Assembly: GCA_029531795.1 (NCBI GenBank)
Contig: JAPEIS010000005.1
Span: 2,850,001-2,914,000 of the forward strand
Direction: 5' to 3'
DNA: 64,000 nt
DNA from: Sclerotinia nivalis
Taxonomy: Eukaryota; Ascomycota; Leotiomycetes; Helotiales; Sclerotiniaceae
The notes below the pieces were generated by a model. It did not search any database. It saw nothing but the letters and a program-made list of their open reading frames with translations, and was not told the DNA's origin. Shown in pieces: positions 34,879 through 49,406 of the stretch (positions within the stretch are counted from its first letter, which is position 1; the number at the start of each line of letters is the position of its first letter). The position numbers were made by a program, and so were the translations under genes.

Positions 34879-37800
34879 AAGTTTTGGTGAAATTGTGTGG
34901 ATTAGAGATAAGAGGTGTAGGTCTGAAAGAAAGAGATGAGATGAGTTGTTAGGCTATTGGATCAGAATATTTCAATAGAGCAAATCTACTACTCGATCTT
35001 GATTGAGGGATATCATTTCTGAAGAATACTTGTCTCATCTTCTTGTTATAAGAATGGAGAGCGGAATTTAATTTAGTACTATCATCATATCCACAATGAT
35101 ATATTCACTACTCTCAACTCTTTCTAAATTTGTGTGAGGAACCTACTATTCACCAAGTAGGTCATGCGATTGTGTTAATGGATCTTTTATGTATAAAGGG
35201 AGGATATAAGGTATTCAAAGGATAAAAGGGGCAGTAGTGAATATATACGATGGGTGCCCTTTTCCGGAGAGCCACAAAGATTCACTGCTCTCCCTCAAAG
35301 CTTCATCATTAAACATTGTAAAATTTGTATTCCACGAGGAAACAATCCACTTTCTGAAATGCAAAGAAACGTACTAATTCACTCACGCGGGTCTGCAACT
35401 CTATCAAACATTTTCGTTTCTCTCAAATGCACGCGCGTATATAGACGCTCACAACGTCTTTCACCTGGTAAAAGGCAAGAAAAGACACTTTGACTTTCAA
35501 GCGCGATATATTCAAGTATATCCACTTGAAGAATACTTAAATATTCGCTTTAGTCCTCCATCAAATGAGTTCGGAATGGGAGGTAGCACTACGAATAGCA
35601 TCCACGATCCGCTATCCTAGATGCAATGGGAATATGATAGCTCGAGTTTTCAAACTGTTTGAAAGAATAGGAGGATGGGAAGGAAATTGGTACGTGAGTA
35701 GACAGTCAACATTCATGTTTTTTTATGCCTTTCTGAAATAGAAATGTGATGCATCAGACTTCTGAGCCAGAACCACCCAGACACAGCTCATCATCTGAAA
35801 AAAAAAACCACTTTGAGGAGTTTACGAGAGAGTGGGTATGAAAATTTGAGTTTCTGGGATAAAACATCTCCAGTGAGCTAAGGGAAAGATTTCTATACCC
35901 AAAAGATGATTATTGAGATGCATATCACAGACTCAAGCGAATGCGAAATTTTCGCTGTTGGAATAGCGCGAGGTGTCCGAGTCAAACTTTTATATCAGTT
36001 CAAATTAAGACGATCATCATGGAAGTGATGATTCGATAATAAAGTTATCCAAACCTGCACGTTGTAATCGCCGACCGAGATCCAACTCAACCTGAAGTTA
36101 CACTGCAGAATGTTGTAAAGGGAGGCGAGTCTTTTCAACCTGGTGTTACACGAGATCCCTGTTGCTCGGCGTTTAGTTTAGTTCAAAAGGATTGGATGTT
36201 ACTAGTTCTGGGAAATGGAGAGTAATGGTTGGAAGGCCTGGAAGTTGCATAGTATCAAAATGAGGAGGATTGAATGAGAAAGGTAGTTGCGCGTACGGGC
36301 ACTGATGTTAGGGTGGGAGCAGTACGTAAAGGTTGGTGAAAATAATACGACTGTCAGATGCTCTGGACTGATATTGTCAAAAGCTAAAGTAGTACAATGA
36401 AAGGAAGGAATTGACGAAGACGAGATGAGAGAAATCGAAAGGCTATCTTCAAACCAGATTGTTGGGCTTGCATGTCAAGTGATCCGATTATGGGATTCAT
36501 CACAAATCTCATTATTTGTGTAGCGAATGCGAATATAAGTTTCTGATATTATGTCATACATAAATTATACTTTTGTATTCGGCGCGAAAGGTTATGAACC
36601 GGTTTGTTTGGGGAGATGGGCATATCATTAAGGTCAAGTGAGTGGATGGAGCTACAATTAGTGCAGGCTATGGAAAGAGGAGGGGATCAATTATGTCAAA
36701 TACTAGACTATGAATGTCGCACAGAAATTTACATCACAAGTGTCAATTGTTGATCGAATAGAAATGCATTGTCGTCGGGCTTAGATTCATCAATCCTTGT
36801 TATGTGTCACTGCTGCAATAGGAAGTTTGCAAGGAATTCGAATGGAAGCGATCCAAGCTAGTCAATGGATATTAAGTCAAAGGCCATGTAAGCTTCGATA
36901 AATACCAGAAATATTAATACCAATCAAACTTTCTATATGCTAAAGGCCCTTGAATCACAATCACAAATCTATCTACTCGGCGCCGCGCGTATTCCGTGAA
37001 GCTAGTCAAATGTCGGCACTGGTCAGCCGTTGTCAGATAGCACATACACTGCTTTGGAATGGCCCTTTTTGTCAACTCCATCATAGTCTTTAATGATAAC
37101 CTAAAAAGAAAATCTATCTGCATTGAAAAGAAACGGTCATTAATCCACAATTAAGGGGCGAGGGGTCGGGGAACAAGTATTCTTCCCACGCGCAAAGTAT
37201 ATCGATACTGCATGACCGTTTTTCCCGTTCCGTTGTAATCACTCAATATCAGAAATGACAGGCGAATATTTTATGCAAGTAAAAGGAGATTTGACCGGCT
37301 GCGGTATGGCAATTACTCAGGAAAGGTAAAGTAATCACTTCACTTCACGAAATTAGGGATAGCATAATTGTATAACCGCATTATGATCACTTTCATAGTT
37401 TAACGACTTTGATGGCGCAGCTTGGTGAGATTACAAGGTGCTTTTCACTTCAGGGTCTAGAGTCTGCGTCTCTTAGCATAGTTTTGTAGCACCGGAGGAC
37501 CCGAGATGAATTCATGGTTGCTTACACAATACTCGTTTTACGTTTTAAGCTTCGTTAAGCTGGGTGTGATGTGATCTAGGGTCGGTCCTTACTGTTTGTG
37601 GAATTCTGGGGGCGGGGTAGTGAGGGAAAACAATGTGTTTGTGCGAAAGGGGAAGAAGCTACTCGAAAGGATGGGCGCTGGACACTATTAGGAGATTGTG
37701 ATTAGTTCACACACTAAGGAAGTCTATCTAATAGCAATGTATCATTAGGGAAATCATCGAATTACTATGGCTATATAATTTATTGATTTACTCAAGATCC

Positions 37801-40110
37801 AATGGGCGACAAGGTCAAACTCCTATATCTCTCCTAGCACGATAATGCTAGACAATATGAAATCAGCCACTTACCTATCAGAACAAAAACCTCATACATG
37901 ATTGTCTCAAACAATCACCGTTTTCCCTCCCATTTGACGCCCTCTTACACTTAATCCTACTACCGAGACTATTTCTTCACCCACCTCCTCCGTTCTCCCC
38001 GATCCACTTGCTAAGTTTTAGTACTAAAGTAATAAGTAAACTTTGACGTTACGGGAATAACGTGTGCTGTGAAACCCTGAAAACAATGGCTGGGAAGAAT
38101 CCTTTGGTTGCGATGCTCGCTTGCACATGGTGTGCTGGGTTTGAAGTCGTATTGGCAATATGGTTTATTCTGACTATTCTGTGCCTCTTTGATTACGGTC
38201 CGTGAACCAGAAACCTCGAGACTGAGCTATTATTTGAAGTTTGGTGTAAGGGTGATAGTTACATTGAGGTTATTCTAATATTTTCTTTCGGGATATTTGC
38301 TATACATATCTCCTCGCTATTCCAGAAAGAACTCGCGAATTTCTTACCCTGGTCGCGCAGTAGATTGAATTTATATTAGGGCGGGTAAGATATACCGGAT
38401 TATTTGAGATATTTGGTATCTATAGCCCTGTATCTTTATCTAGTTGAGCAATATGTTGGTTATGAAGACTACTCTTGTCGGCATCTGTATGGATTTCTCG
38501 GGCCGCCGATATGCATTCTAGCATTTCAATCGTATTTGACTTCGGCCTTTTTTTCCTGAAAATTATCAGAAGACCTCGTTCACTGAGATGTCTTTCGTAT
38601 CTATCCTGAAATGAAGTATACCTGTCTACCAATTAGATAAACTTACCGGGTGGATGAATCCATATTTTGCATGATTGATTTGATTTTACCCCATATAGCT
38701 TTTCACTTGCACCCTGACGCCCATGAATGGCCAAGTCATAACCAATGGGAAGCGAAATACAAATCTTGAATGTGTAACTATGCTGCAGTGAGGCATTTTC
38801 CTATCCTAACATCCCTCCTTAGCAAGATCTAATCCCCTAATTCACCCTTTCCAATAATCACATTTCACATCCTACACATGACAGATAACACCTCCCAGAG
38901 ATACATCCATTCCCCCAACTCCTCATCACAAACTTGAAGGAGAAGCCTAGCACAAAATCCAACAACCATGATGAAGAAACCGTTAGAGCCAAGAAATCCA
39001 ACCACCAACCTTCTCCTCATATCTCATCCTTATCACCCCTAAACTAGAAATACCCACTGCCGCTCCCAACAACACTCAGCACTAAGCGGCGGAAAAGCGG
39101 CTTGAGATGGATCACGGTCCATGATAGTGCTTATGTGTTTTCTCTCCTGCTTGATTCCCACGCCGCGGCGTTGCAATTGCTAGATTGCAACAGTTGGCGT
39201 AACAGGGGTGCATAAAACAAAGCTAAACAAATGGGAAAAATCCATGCACTAAATTCATGTTATTGAGAATGCTGAGTGGTGCGCATGGCATGCTTGTAGT
39301 TAGGTATCCTAGAAAATAAAATCTCGGGTTCTCAATTTAAGACAAATGGAGCATCGGGTAGGAAGCGAGGACAAGTGTTCCGGATGAAGCAGGTAGAGAA
39401 TGAGTGTCAGAGCGTTTTCTACGGCTTAGAAATTACGGCCAGTATGACTCGGGTACGTATGACTCGCATTAATCGGGAAACGGTTGGTTTCCAGCCTTAC
39501 AAGGAAGGTCCACGGGCTTTATTCTGTGTTTGCGCGTGCATCCTTGTCCGCATGATGGGAATGTCACTTGATTGTGAGGTTTTCGAGTGTGTCGAAATCT
39601 ATCTTTCGTGGGGATTTTTGCTCCATAGGTCTTGTTTGTTGTGAATGATATTATGGAAATAATTCAACCGTTATTGATGAACTGTAACTACTCGAAATTC
39701 CTGTGTTTGTTAAAGAGTGATAGAAAAATATATATTGCCAATGAGGATTGGACTGCTCCTTGGAGAATATGTTAAATTTATACAATGAATATAAATAGGT
39801 TACTATAAGAAAGAAAACCTCTCATGACCATGATGTTAAATGTTTGTCGCCCCGAGACTCGTCTCTATTGATGGCCCGCCTGTAAACCCAATTTTACTTT
39901 CCTTCTACACAATATCAAGTGCAGCCAAATGATTCCACAGAACGATTTCCATACATATACATACCCAAGCCTCGCAGAAACAAGAATTTCAATTGCAAGT
40001 AATTGTAGAAAAATGTAAAAGATACTAAAATCCGCCATACCCGAATCCTTTACTTGAGCCCCTAATTAGTTTCCCGCCCACACCTCCTGATGATTCTGAT
40101 GTTGTTGTGC
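34879..40110. other. gene desert, about 5.2 kb
   Basis: I see no supported gene, tRNA or transposon here. Small frames (35254-35493, 36914-37150, 38420-38632, 39375-39644) show no domain and no codon pattern that would set them apart from chance. The sequence is not markedly AT-rich, so it is not simply a decayed transposon. It could hold long UTRs, a non-coding RNA or cis-regulatory DNA of the downstream Myb-like gene (whose 3' end faces it). Confidence 0.5.
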
Positions 40111-41800
40111 TTACATGATCTGTTGGTGTTGATGCTGTTGAAATTGGAGCGAACTGGCATCACTTGCAGTTCTACTTCTCAACTCGCCTACTAATGTTTG
40201 CTCTTCATCCGTGAGACTGTGAATTGCACTATCTCTCTCATCATGATTTGGCCACGGTGTTCGTGGTTCCATCTTCACTTCATAGTGCATGTGTTCGGCA
40301 TGCCTGGATAGTGCATAGTCTGGTGGTCCGTATGATCGATCGTCGGGAGGGGAACATTTCGCCGAATTTTCTTTGAACGGCTTCCTTGCTCCATTTCTCT
40401 TGGACTCCATGCCTCATCATGCCTTTCGCGATTTCTTCCCATTTCGCTCTATCGTAGTCTTCCCAAGCAAGTGTCAAAGCTCGCTCCTAAACTCTGGTTA
40501 GCTTCTTTGTCGTCTGGATTAATAACAGATCTGGCCAAAATACATAATGAGCTAGGGATGTACCTCGCAATCGGTCCAAATACGGAGACGTTCGCAGAGT
40601 CTCTTCTTGCGCATTTGCAGAGCTGGCACTTTCATGCTTTTGCCCGTCCTCGCATTGAACTCTTTAGCAATTTCTTTCCAAGGAAGACCATCAACATCTG
40701 AGAGTTGCATGAGAACTTGTTCCTCGTGGTTAATCGGCCCAGAATATATAATTTCCCCATCCAGTTGTGTGGGAGGACTCTTTCTCTTCCTTCGAGCGGG
40801 AAGCGGAGCAACTTGTTGCTCGGGGTAATGATGCGGTGTCGAATGATAAGAAGTCATTGACGTGGAAATGGAATGCATAGAATTCATCGAATCATGACGA
40901 CCATATGGTAAACCATCTCTATATGGCATCTCTACAGGTCTAGTTGCAGGCCGCATTGTGTTGGGGTTGGGAGCGATCAATATTGGCGCGGGGTTGTTTA
41001 CTCTGTAGCTTCCTGGATTTTGATCTGGTGTGGCATGACGTGATTTTTGCAGATCAGCACTCATAGCACTTGAAGATGTATTTCGAGGGCTGGTGTTCAT
41101 ATTTGGAGATGTTAACTCAACTGTTCGTCCAGATTTTGGGGTAGCGGAAACTCCAAATGCACCATAATATGGGGAAGTACAGAAAAGGGCAGGAGAAGTG
41201 GGATAATTGGACTCGCTGGTGGGAATCTTTGAATTATTGGAGCTTGGCTCTTTTTGCTTCATGGGTGCAGCATCGAGTCTTGACCCGAAGTCGTCCTCGC
41301 CCCCGCCAAAAAGTGGATAACCTGGGGATTCCATGGATGGTGATAATTTGATATCTCTCTCTCTGACGGCGGGTGCTGGCCTTGAAGAGATATTTGGAGA
41401 TGGTGCCATTGTAATGGGTGTGATCAAAGATGAATCGTAATGGGCCGGAAGATTAAATGATGAAACCTATAATTCGGATTAGAGGCTGCTACTCGTGTCA
41501 TAATAAAATAAACATACAGCACTGTAAGGTGTCCAAGGAATATCTGAAGCTCTATTGCTCGAGTGACCAGCACTATGAGGAACACTATGGCCGCCACCAA
41601 AGGCAGGCTCCCCCATGGTAGTCATCTTGAGACGCGGTAGAAGAGGCTTCTTGAAAATAGTTGGAGATTCAACAGGAAGAGAGTCTTCGAAGAATGTAGG
41701 AGAAGGAATAGGAGCTGGTAAAAAAGCTTAATAAATGGAGAGAGGATAAACGAGATCGACAGGGGAGAGACGAGGTCTTACCAGAATATATGTCAAGCAT
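40111..41800 (-). CDS. Myb/SANT-like DNA-binding protein (probable regulator), one-base frameshift near the 3' end
   Basis: This is a probable nuclear regulator. I resolve four exons: 41800-41782, 41726-41518, 41466-40564 and 40486-40111. The introns are 55, 51 and 77 nt, all GT..AG. The start MLDIYSAFLPAPIPSPTFFE precedes a long Ser/Pro/Asn-rich, probably disordered region. A basic patch PARRKRKSPP precedes two Myb-like helical units: INHEEQVLMQLSDVDGLPWK to LQMRKKRLCERLR, and LTLAWEDYDRAKWEEIA to KEAVQRKFGEM. These fit fungal Myb_DNA-binding proteins. After FGEMF the frame (stop at 40280) looks less protein-like than the +1 frame that continues to 40111. An extra base in the GGGG run at 40349-40352 (CCCC on the coding strand) would join them. 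It may be a real lesion, a sequencing error or a true alternative end. Confidence 0.75.
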
Positions 41801-42064
41801 TTAAAAGTTATTCGGCGAGGCGTAATTATATAGTCACAATCGTATCGGTCTGCCTGACAATGTCGAGTCAAAGATAGAAGCCGTGCTAGCAAGTAGAAGA
41901 TCGATGACTTCTTTTTTATGCCAGCCAGTACCTATAAGTCTAAACAGAATGAGAGGCACAGCAAACTCAGCCCTGGTCACTCATTGGGCCGGGGACCATA
42001 GGTGGCAGTGAGCAGGAACAAGGTAGCGCCTTAAACTAAACAAAGTGGGATATGCGTGTGAGCA

Positions 42065-42081
42065 GGGGGGGGGGGGGGGGG
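42065..42081. repeat. G17 homopolymer
   Basis: Seventeen consecutive G residues lie about 265 bases upstream of the Myb-like gene start. Long G runs are prone to length errors in assemblies and can form quadruplexes. Confidence 0.9.
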
Positions 42082-45000
42082 AGCCGCCGGGATATGAGGG
42101 GAATCCACGGTACTTGGTAGCAAATTTGAGTTCAGCGCTGGGAGTCTTAGCCGACTTAGCTTTTAATTATTGCTGTCCCATTTTAGTATAGTGGTACTTC
42201 AAGCTTAAAAATTAAGGAGTATAGGGCACCCCAGCGCGAGCAACGGCGGCTGGTATTGTTACACAACCTTGTTTGTTACCCATGTTAAATTTCATTATCG
42301 TCTTCCTGAGAATGATGAGATAGTCAAAGCAGAGCCTAAGGTTAGAATTTTAGGCTATGCGCACTGTGCACTATGGAGTAGGAAATGAATCGATCTCAAG
42401 GGTCCGGACCGAACGGCAGATGTTCTGCGAAGTCTTTTATTTGATGATCAAGAGATCATTGGATCGGTGGTTATCGGATGAAATAAACATGTCTTGCAAT
42501 CGTATTTATTTGAAATTGTTCTTAGGTTTTGCCTGCCTGTACCTCGGTAGCTGATAAAATTCTGGGTCTCCGGTGCAGGGAGATAATCCTGTGACACAGG
42601 CATAGAGGACATATTTTGTGGCCACCGGGCAGCCAAACGACATACTCTGGTACCATGGCCACTGGAGGGCTTAACCATCCGCAAGAGTCTAAAGTTTCCA
42701 TGAAATCAAGTGAGCACAGCTTTCCATAGAAAAATGTCTTTGGAGCCTGCCATTTGACGGGGTATGTTTCATGCTTTGCTGAATCTAGCAAGGGATGCCA
42801 GTTCATTGTAACGTGATTGAATCAAAGTAGCGAAGTGCTTGATCCCGAGGGAACGGTAACGGTTCCCCTTCCATGGCGGGGATTAAAGAGTACTCGGGAT
42901 ATGAGCAAATCAGAAGCTCGATAAAAGGAGAGCCTGTGAGGAGATTTAGCCTGAAGAGCGGCTTATGTGGAATTAGGTAGAGAGAAGTGGTGGGGAGGAG
43001 GAAGTAGAGCCTTGTCAAGTTCATATGTTGATGGATGGTTGATCAAGCGAAGCGAACAGCTTTTCGAACCGCGCGCCTTTTGTGGAACTTTTGTGGATTT
43101 TTGTGAGTCTGAGAAAATCACAACTTTATGTTTGTGCATTAGCCTCTTTTTAGATAATTGACTAATTGACCATCCTACCTAGCCTAAAAGGATGTACTAA
43201 TTAATAATTTACGGATCCATCATCTAAAAGATCCAATCATCGTCTTTCGAACGATCTCGAAGCGAATGCGCTTTCCGTCGAGCTTCCTTATGTATCTAGT
43301 GCTGATATAAAATAAACATCATTAATGCCCTATCCGGAGGAGACTACATGAGCTATATGCCGTTTGTGCACCATATTTACATACGGAATACGGCATCTCA
43401 AGGCATGATGCTGGCGATGAAGGAGGTATTGAATGAATGAGTGATGGAAACTTTCTTGTCTATAGCTATGACCATCTTCCGAGATGCCCCCAGACTGCGG
43501 AGCCCCCGATCTCGACTTTTCTTGCCTGTCCGAACCCCCTGTTTCCAATTTCTTCCCTTTAACATCCTAGTAACCGACTCGGGACTCTCAAATCTTATCA
43601 AACCTAATCTATCTCTTTGTGATTGACATTGCATTAGTCGTTCGAATTAAAATTCATTCCAAAGATAAAAGGAGTTACGGAACACACAGCCTATCAACTA
43701 GCGAGCCTAGAATTCAGCTACAAGGCACTAAAGACGATAAACTGCTCATATATGCCTAAGCTGAATGTGGGGGGTACAAAGAAGCGCATTTGACGCCGTT
43801 GGTTTGTTGGCTTTTGGGTACAGCCGCGTCAATTAAAAGTCGGACAGAACAAACAATTGAACATAAGCACAAAACACAAACACGAATTTCTATCAAGGGT
43901 TGAAGATCGAAGAATCTAAAATCTCCTGGGTGGAATTTGAAAGGAAGGTATGACTTGCACAGGATGCTGAAATTGGTTTAGTTGATCACCTCATTATTAA
44001 CCAGCAAATCTACTCGGTCTCATGATTTTGGTTTTAAATGGTCGAACACCAATTTTTTTTCTCCCTGCTAGACTGAACCAAACTGTCGGTAACGACACAG
44101 GCAAAAACAGGCAAAATACCTTCCGTAACCAACTTTTTACATTCTATACGGAGCGTCAGCTGAAAGGCCACTGTGGGCCAATGAACTCGGATCCGGAAGG
44201 CCAATTTTCGAAATATACATTGTGTGATTTTCTCCTTTCACCAGCATGATAGAGGGGTAAAGGAGCATCTGATTCCTCTGAGGACAGATAACTTTGGTGG
44301 TTTCATGTTCCTATCCTTCCAACCAAAATATATCATCATTCTGGAATTTTGCTCCTCGCCGCACAAAACAATCACGAATTTGACGGCCCATAATGTGTGG
44401 ATGGTAAGATCTTACTAAAACGGCATACGATAGATATATTGCTCATTTCTTGCCGAATGTAACATTTAACGGCTTTGCCCGGCAGGGTGGAACTCGAGGC
44501 TTAAGCATAAGGAGATACCATTATGCTATGCGCAGCAATAGTCGATCGCCTGAGAAATCTCCAAATCATGGAATGCTAGGTACTCAGCCTAGCTCAGAAA
44601 GACTGGGTACTTACTCCATCCCGATTCTCGATTTCGACGACTTGGACGACTTCATCCCTCATCCCCCATCCCTGAATAATTATCGATTGTCAACACGACG
44701 CAATGCTACATGATGCAGTGGAGAAGATATTTTCTCGATAAGAGTCTAACTGTAATCCTAATTAGCAACGTCCTAAGATTGGAATTTATCCTAGCTTTAT
44801 CAATAGGATTTCGGATCGTAATTCTTCAGCGAATGAGAGAGTACAAAATGAAGAAACACAATGTGCCGATAATACTGGAGAAAGTTGGTGAACGGACATG
44901 TAGCCGTTGTTTTTCCATCACCTAACCGAACCACCACCACTTGTTCCTGCAATGTAGGACAGACCACTCATTCTCCTTCAATTACGGATATTGATGCAAA

Positions 45001-48000
45001 GATACACACCGCCAGAATCTCCAATAAAACCAGGATTTGGCAGTGTAAATCAGCAGTTTATTAGAGACTTTGGTCGGTCAGAATAGCTACTACCATCTGT
45101 ATGCATACTCCAAAAAGGCTTGATTTTCCTGTCTTTACCAATCTGTCGGTATGAGATAGATGCTCACGGGTCTGACGGAAAAGCTTAACAACCAACCAGT
45201 TTCATGCGAGATAAAAACACGATGCACCTAGTATCTTAGCTACTCTTGTCGGATATCTTACCATAAGGCTGCGTTGACGAAAGAATTCATCGGCAGATAG
45301 TTAGCTCCTGAAGCCCAACAAAAATGTCCATGTGAATACAGTAAGCACCTGGACAGCTCATTTCTTCGAAGGATCTATGGCTCCCTCTGAGGTGACAGTG
45401 GGCATTTTGAAGACAACCAAGTCAGTCATTAATCCTGGCCATAAACCATCTTACCGATAGGTTTAACTACAGATGGTGCGAGTTGAGAAATGAGTGACTT
45501 CGTGGCCCCCAGATTTTGAATTGCAATTAACAAGCATGCCGTCGATCCGTGATAGAAAATCCTGTTGATAACTTGGCAACAACCTGTTCCGGAGCTTTGA
45601 AAACAAGGATAGGTGCGTGGCAACAGGCAATATTTAACAGGATACGGTTTTTGAAGCTAATGTTGATATATGGCACATAACAACCCAAATTTACACCCTG
45701 TGTGCCACCCCCTCCCCCACAGAACGTGTTTTGATGTCCAGTCAGTGGGTCTGTGAAGCTTGAGTTTTTGAGAATATTATTCATCTTGAGCTTTCGGGAT
45801 GGATGAGCTGACGGAGACCAGATACTAACACTGCCACGAGGGGCGTCATATCACAACCCTTGCGTTGATGTCCATAAGACTTCCAAACGTTCTTGTTTGT
45901 ACATTGTTCTCTAAAAATATATACTCCAGGCATTCCTACTGTAAGTTCACGAATACAAGCTCGAGATATCTATTTTGCGATACAATAAAAATGTTGCAAC
46001 CCCGAATACATTCATTCACACTATGAGGATGTTTCCTAGGTATTCCATGGAGAAGAATGCACTCCTCGCCCAATCCATTAAGGCACAAGTGGCCACATGG
46101 TTGATGACCTGTCTGTTGTAACATCACCACACCCTCAAGACGAGAAAGATGTTTCGTAACTGCAAGTCACCTTTCTCAAGGCAATCCAGAAAACTTGATT
46201 CACATCTATTTCACAAGATAGCTTAATTCTCCAGTCTGCCTTTGACCACAGCCAACAACAGTACACCCTCAAATCTCTACAATGCCTTGCAATAGATAGA
46301 GTTTGTCTCCGAAATGAGGAAACTTCAGGGTCTCCTGCTGATCCACTGGGTCGGAGCCCAACTTCAAATGATGTTACGTCACTGTGATGGTTTGACTTTT
46401 GGAGGATTTTATCCAGGTTTCTTTCTTGCTTCAATCGAGCCTCATATTTTTTTGGTCATACCTGTTAACAATTATCGAATATAATATATCTTCAGAACAG
46501 ACATTTCACAATCTAAATCCTCAATTAGTTGTTGTGCCACACTACACAACATGTTCCATCCCGTTAGACTCCATCATTCGCTGGTTGTACAAACATCGAA
46601 TCAATAAATCGAGACAATTTTCACCAATACGAGTACAAATACTTCGAAACTTTCACGATCCTCCTCTCTTCTTAGAAATCTCAAGCCACTCTACTACCAC
46701 CAAAACTCATCATTCCACCACCGCCATGACCGATATCCCACAATCGTGATATCACATCTCCACCATAATCCATCCAAAAAATATCTCAAAATAACTTCAC
46801 ATAGCAATATAGTCGATCCTTCAGAATAGCAAGTCCAAGCTTCCTTCCACCCCACTTCACCCCATCTTCCCCAGAAACAACAACACAACAAAAACTAACA
46901 TTTTCATATCTGCAACAGATAAAAGACCAACATTTACCGCGATACCAATAAGATATGCAACATAGCACGTACTGAATTAATCAACATCTGTACTCTACAC
47001 ATATATGCGATCAGGACAGGCAAATGGCAGAAAAACATGTATGGAACCAAGATGGCCGAAAAGCTCGGGACAACAACATGGTTATCAGCGCGCAGAAAAT
47101 CCTTCGAGGCAGAAATTAAAGCAAGCGCTTTACTTTGAAACTCGGTCCACTTTTGACGTATAGAATTATATTGCACGTTCTTTTCTGCAATTACTCAATA
47201 TTTGGATGGCGTATATCGTGCTACTGTGGAGTATCTTGGATTCATTGAAGGAATGATTTTGTGTGTCGTCTTTGGGGATTTCGATGATTATGGTATGTTT
47301 TTACTATGTTTTGACGGTTTGTTCTTGTTCTTTGTGGTGGGTTTCTTGGTACGATGATGGAATTGAGGGAAGTTTTGCTGTGAGGAATATTTGGCTAGAG
47401 GTAGGTAGGTAGGTAGTAGTATACTCGAGATCATCAGTGTGAATTGGCAGCCATAATGAAATGGGCATCTTTCCTCTTGTTGGGGTTCGAAACATAGGTT
47501 CTTTGAGGTGATATGGATGATATTTTAGGCCAAGACTTTTCCACAATCTACTTCTAAACGGACATTGACATAGCATGGAAGGAAAATTTGAATATGGTTT
47601 TGTGTTCAGTAAATCAAACGTTGCCATAAAATCCAGCTCAGACAGAGTCCTTTAACTAATGATGGAGCTTTTATTTCCCTCTCATGCAAATCCAGATTCT
47701 TGTATCACCAATAAATATTCACTTACATTGCTATTATTTGCAATAAAATCACCACTTCAAATATCTAGCCTCCAAAAAACATCATTCATTCACATTACCC
47801 CAAACCCCGAAATTCAATCCACGAATCCCTCTTTCCATCTCATTACCCAAAACCTCCGTACCTCCACACTATCAATCTAACCAATGAGTACCTATGAAAT
47901 CTAATCTCGCATTACTAAATCCCCATCCCCAGACCCCATGATCATATTGGTATATCATGTATATGGCTAATTTATTATTTCCTATCTCATAACAGCGTAA

Positions 48001-48748
48001 ACTAATAAATCCTCACTCTCTCATTCTCATCCTCTCAACTCCTTGAATTTTTCACCTCATTCCATCTCGTTTTGCACTTCTCGGGCATATATCTCATTAT
48101 ACACCTACACTTACGCTCTATCCATTATAAACCATCCCCCACAAACTATCAAGCCACCAAGCCACCCCAATCCATAAGGCTATAACCACCACCCTTATTT
48201 TTAAACCAGCTATACACTATTCCTCTCATATACACTATTCCTCTCATATATCCCCTTCCTGAACATCCAATAATAAATAATATTCATCCATCCATTAATC
48301 TAGTATCTGCATCACTCTAATCTACTCAAAAAGTAAGCTGACAACATCGCATCACATCATTCTTCCACCATCATCATGCATCATACAATATACATCATAC
48401 ATATACAACATACCTATCAACAACCAAAGTGTACATACATTAAGATCTAAAACTGAGGGCCAAAAACCCATTCCTTCTAACCTTCTAAACTTCTAATAAA
48501 TAATCAAACTAATTTCTTACTCACGTATGCATGTATATATAGACTCATCTCATATATCTTGTCTCTATGAGTCTAGTACTAATTAGTACCAATACCAATA
48601 ATTCCGCAGTCATCACACGCTTTAGTATTTAATAATGAAATACATACATCACTTCGCAATCGGCTGTACATGTGCCGAGCGAGTTTATTAGTTTTTGAGC
48701 AAGCAATGACTGCAGTGAGATGATGTACTGTAAACTGTATAGATTGTG

Positions 48749-48812
48749 ATGGGATGGGATGGGATGGGATGGGAAAATGGGAAAATGGGAAAATGGGAAA
48801 ATGGGAAAATGG
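48749..48812. repeat. GGGAT / GGGAAAAT minisatellite
   Basis: Four units of GGGAT are followed by five units of GGGAAAAT, all perfect or nearly so. This is a compound tandem array with unit change. Confidence 0.9.
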
Positions 48813-49373
48813 ACATGTGGAACTGGGGATGGGTTCTGTTGTATTGGTAAGGTTAAGGGTGTAGTTTCGTGGGAATGTGAGGGATGAATGAATGTTTTTT
48901 GGAATGTGTGTGATTAGGAAGTATGAAGTATGAATGGAAGATTTAAAGATGGGATTGAGGGGTTTGAAATTGAGGATTTTGGGATATGGGGGGGTTGGAA
49001 ATCGGGAGATGTTAGATATTGGATTTAGATTGGGGGTTGTTAGTGGTGAATTGGATTGTATTGAGTATGATATCGATGTAATGTATGATGTAATGTACGA
49101 TTACGAAATTATTGAGGGAGGGGGGGAGATAGAGATTGAGATTGATGGTATTGGAATTGGAATTGGAATTAGAATTTCCCTCGAAGCGAGGTAACCTTAA
49201 CAACTTGGTAAGGATATACGGAGCAAAGGGAAGGGTACCTAGTATTGATAGGGCTGTATTTATAGCTTATAGCTTATATCTTACATTACTTTATATTGTA
49301 TATTGTATATTGTACTCGGTGATAAGAATTGGGATGTTGGAAGTTGGAAATTGGTACACATGGGTTCGAGTGT

Positions 49374-49406
49374 GGGGTTAGGTTAGGTTGGTTAGGTTAG
49401 GTTGGG
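49374..49406. repeat. TTAGG-type tract, telomere-like
   Basis: The tract reads GGGGTTAGGTTAGGTTGG and continues with GTTAGGTTAGGTTGGG. The units are five to six bases (GGTTA), close to but not the TTAGGG of fungal telomeres. Confidence 0.7.

Noticed and set aside
42448..43024. Three adjacent minus-strand ORFs that look like exons of one gene
   Set aside because: They are in different frames, I found no splice sites that join them convincingly, and none shows a known motif.
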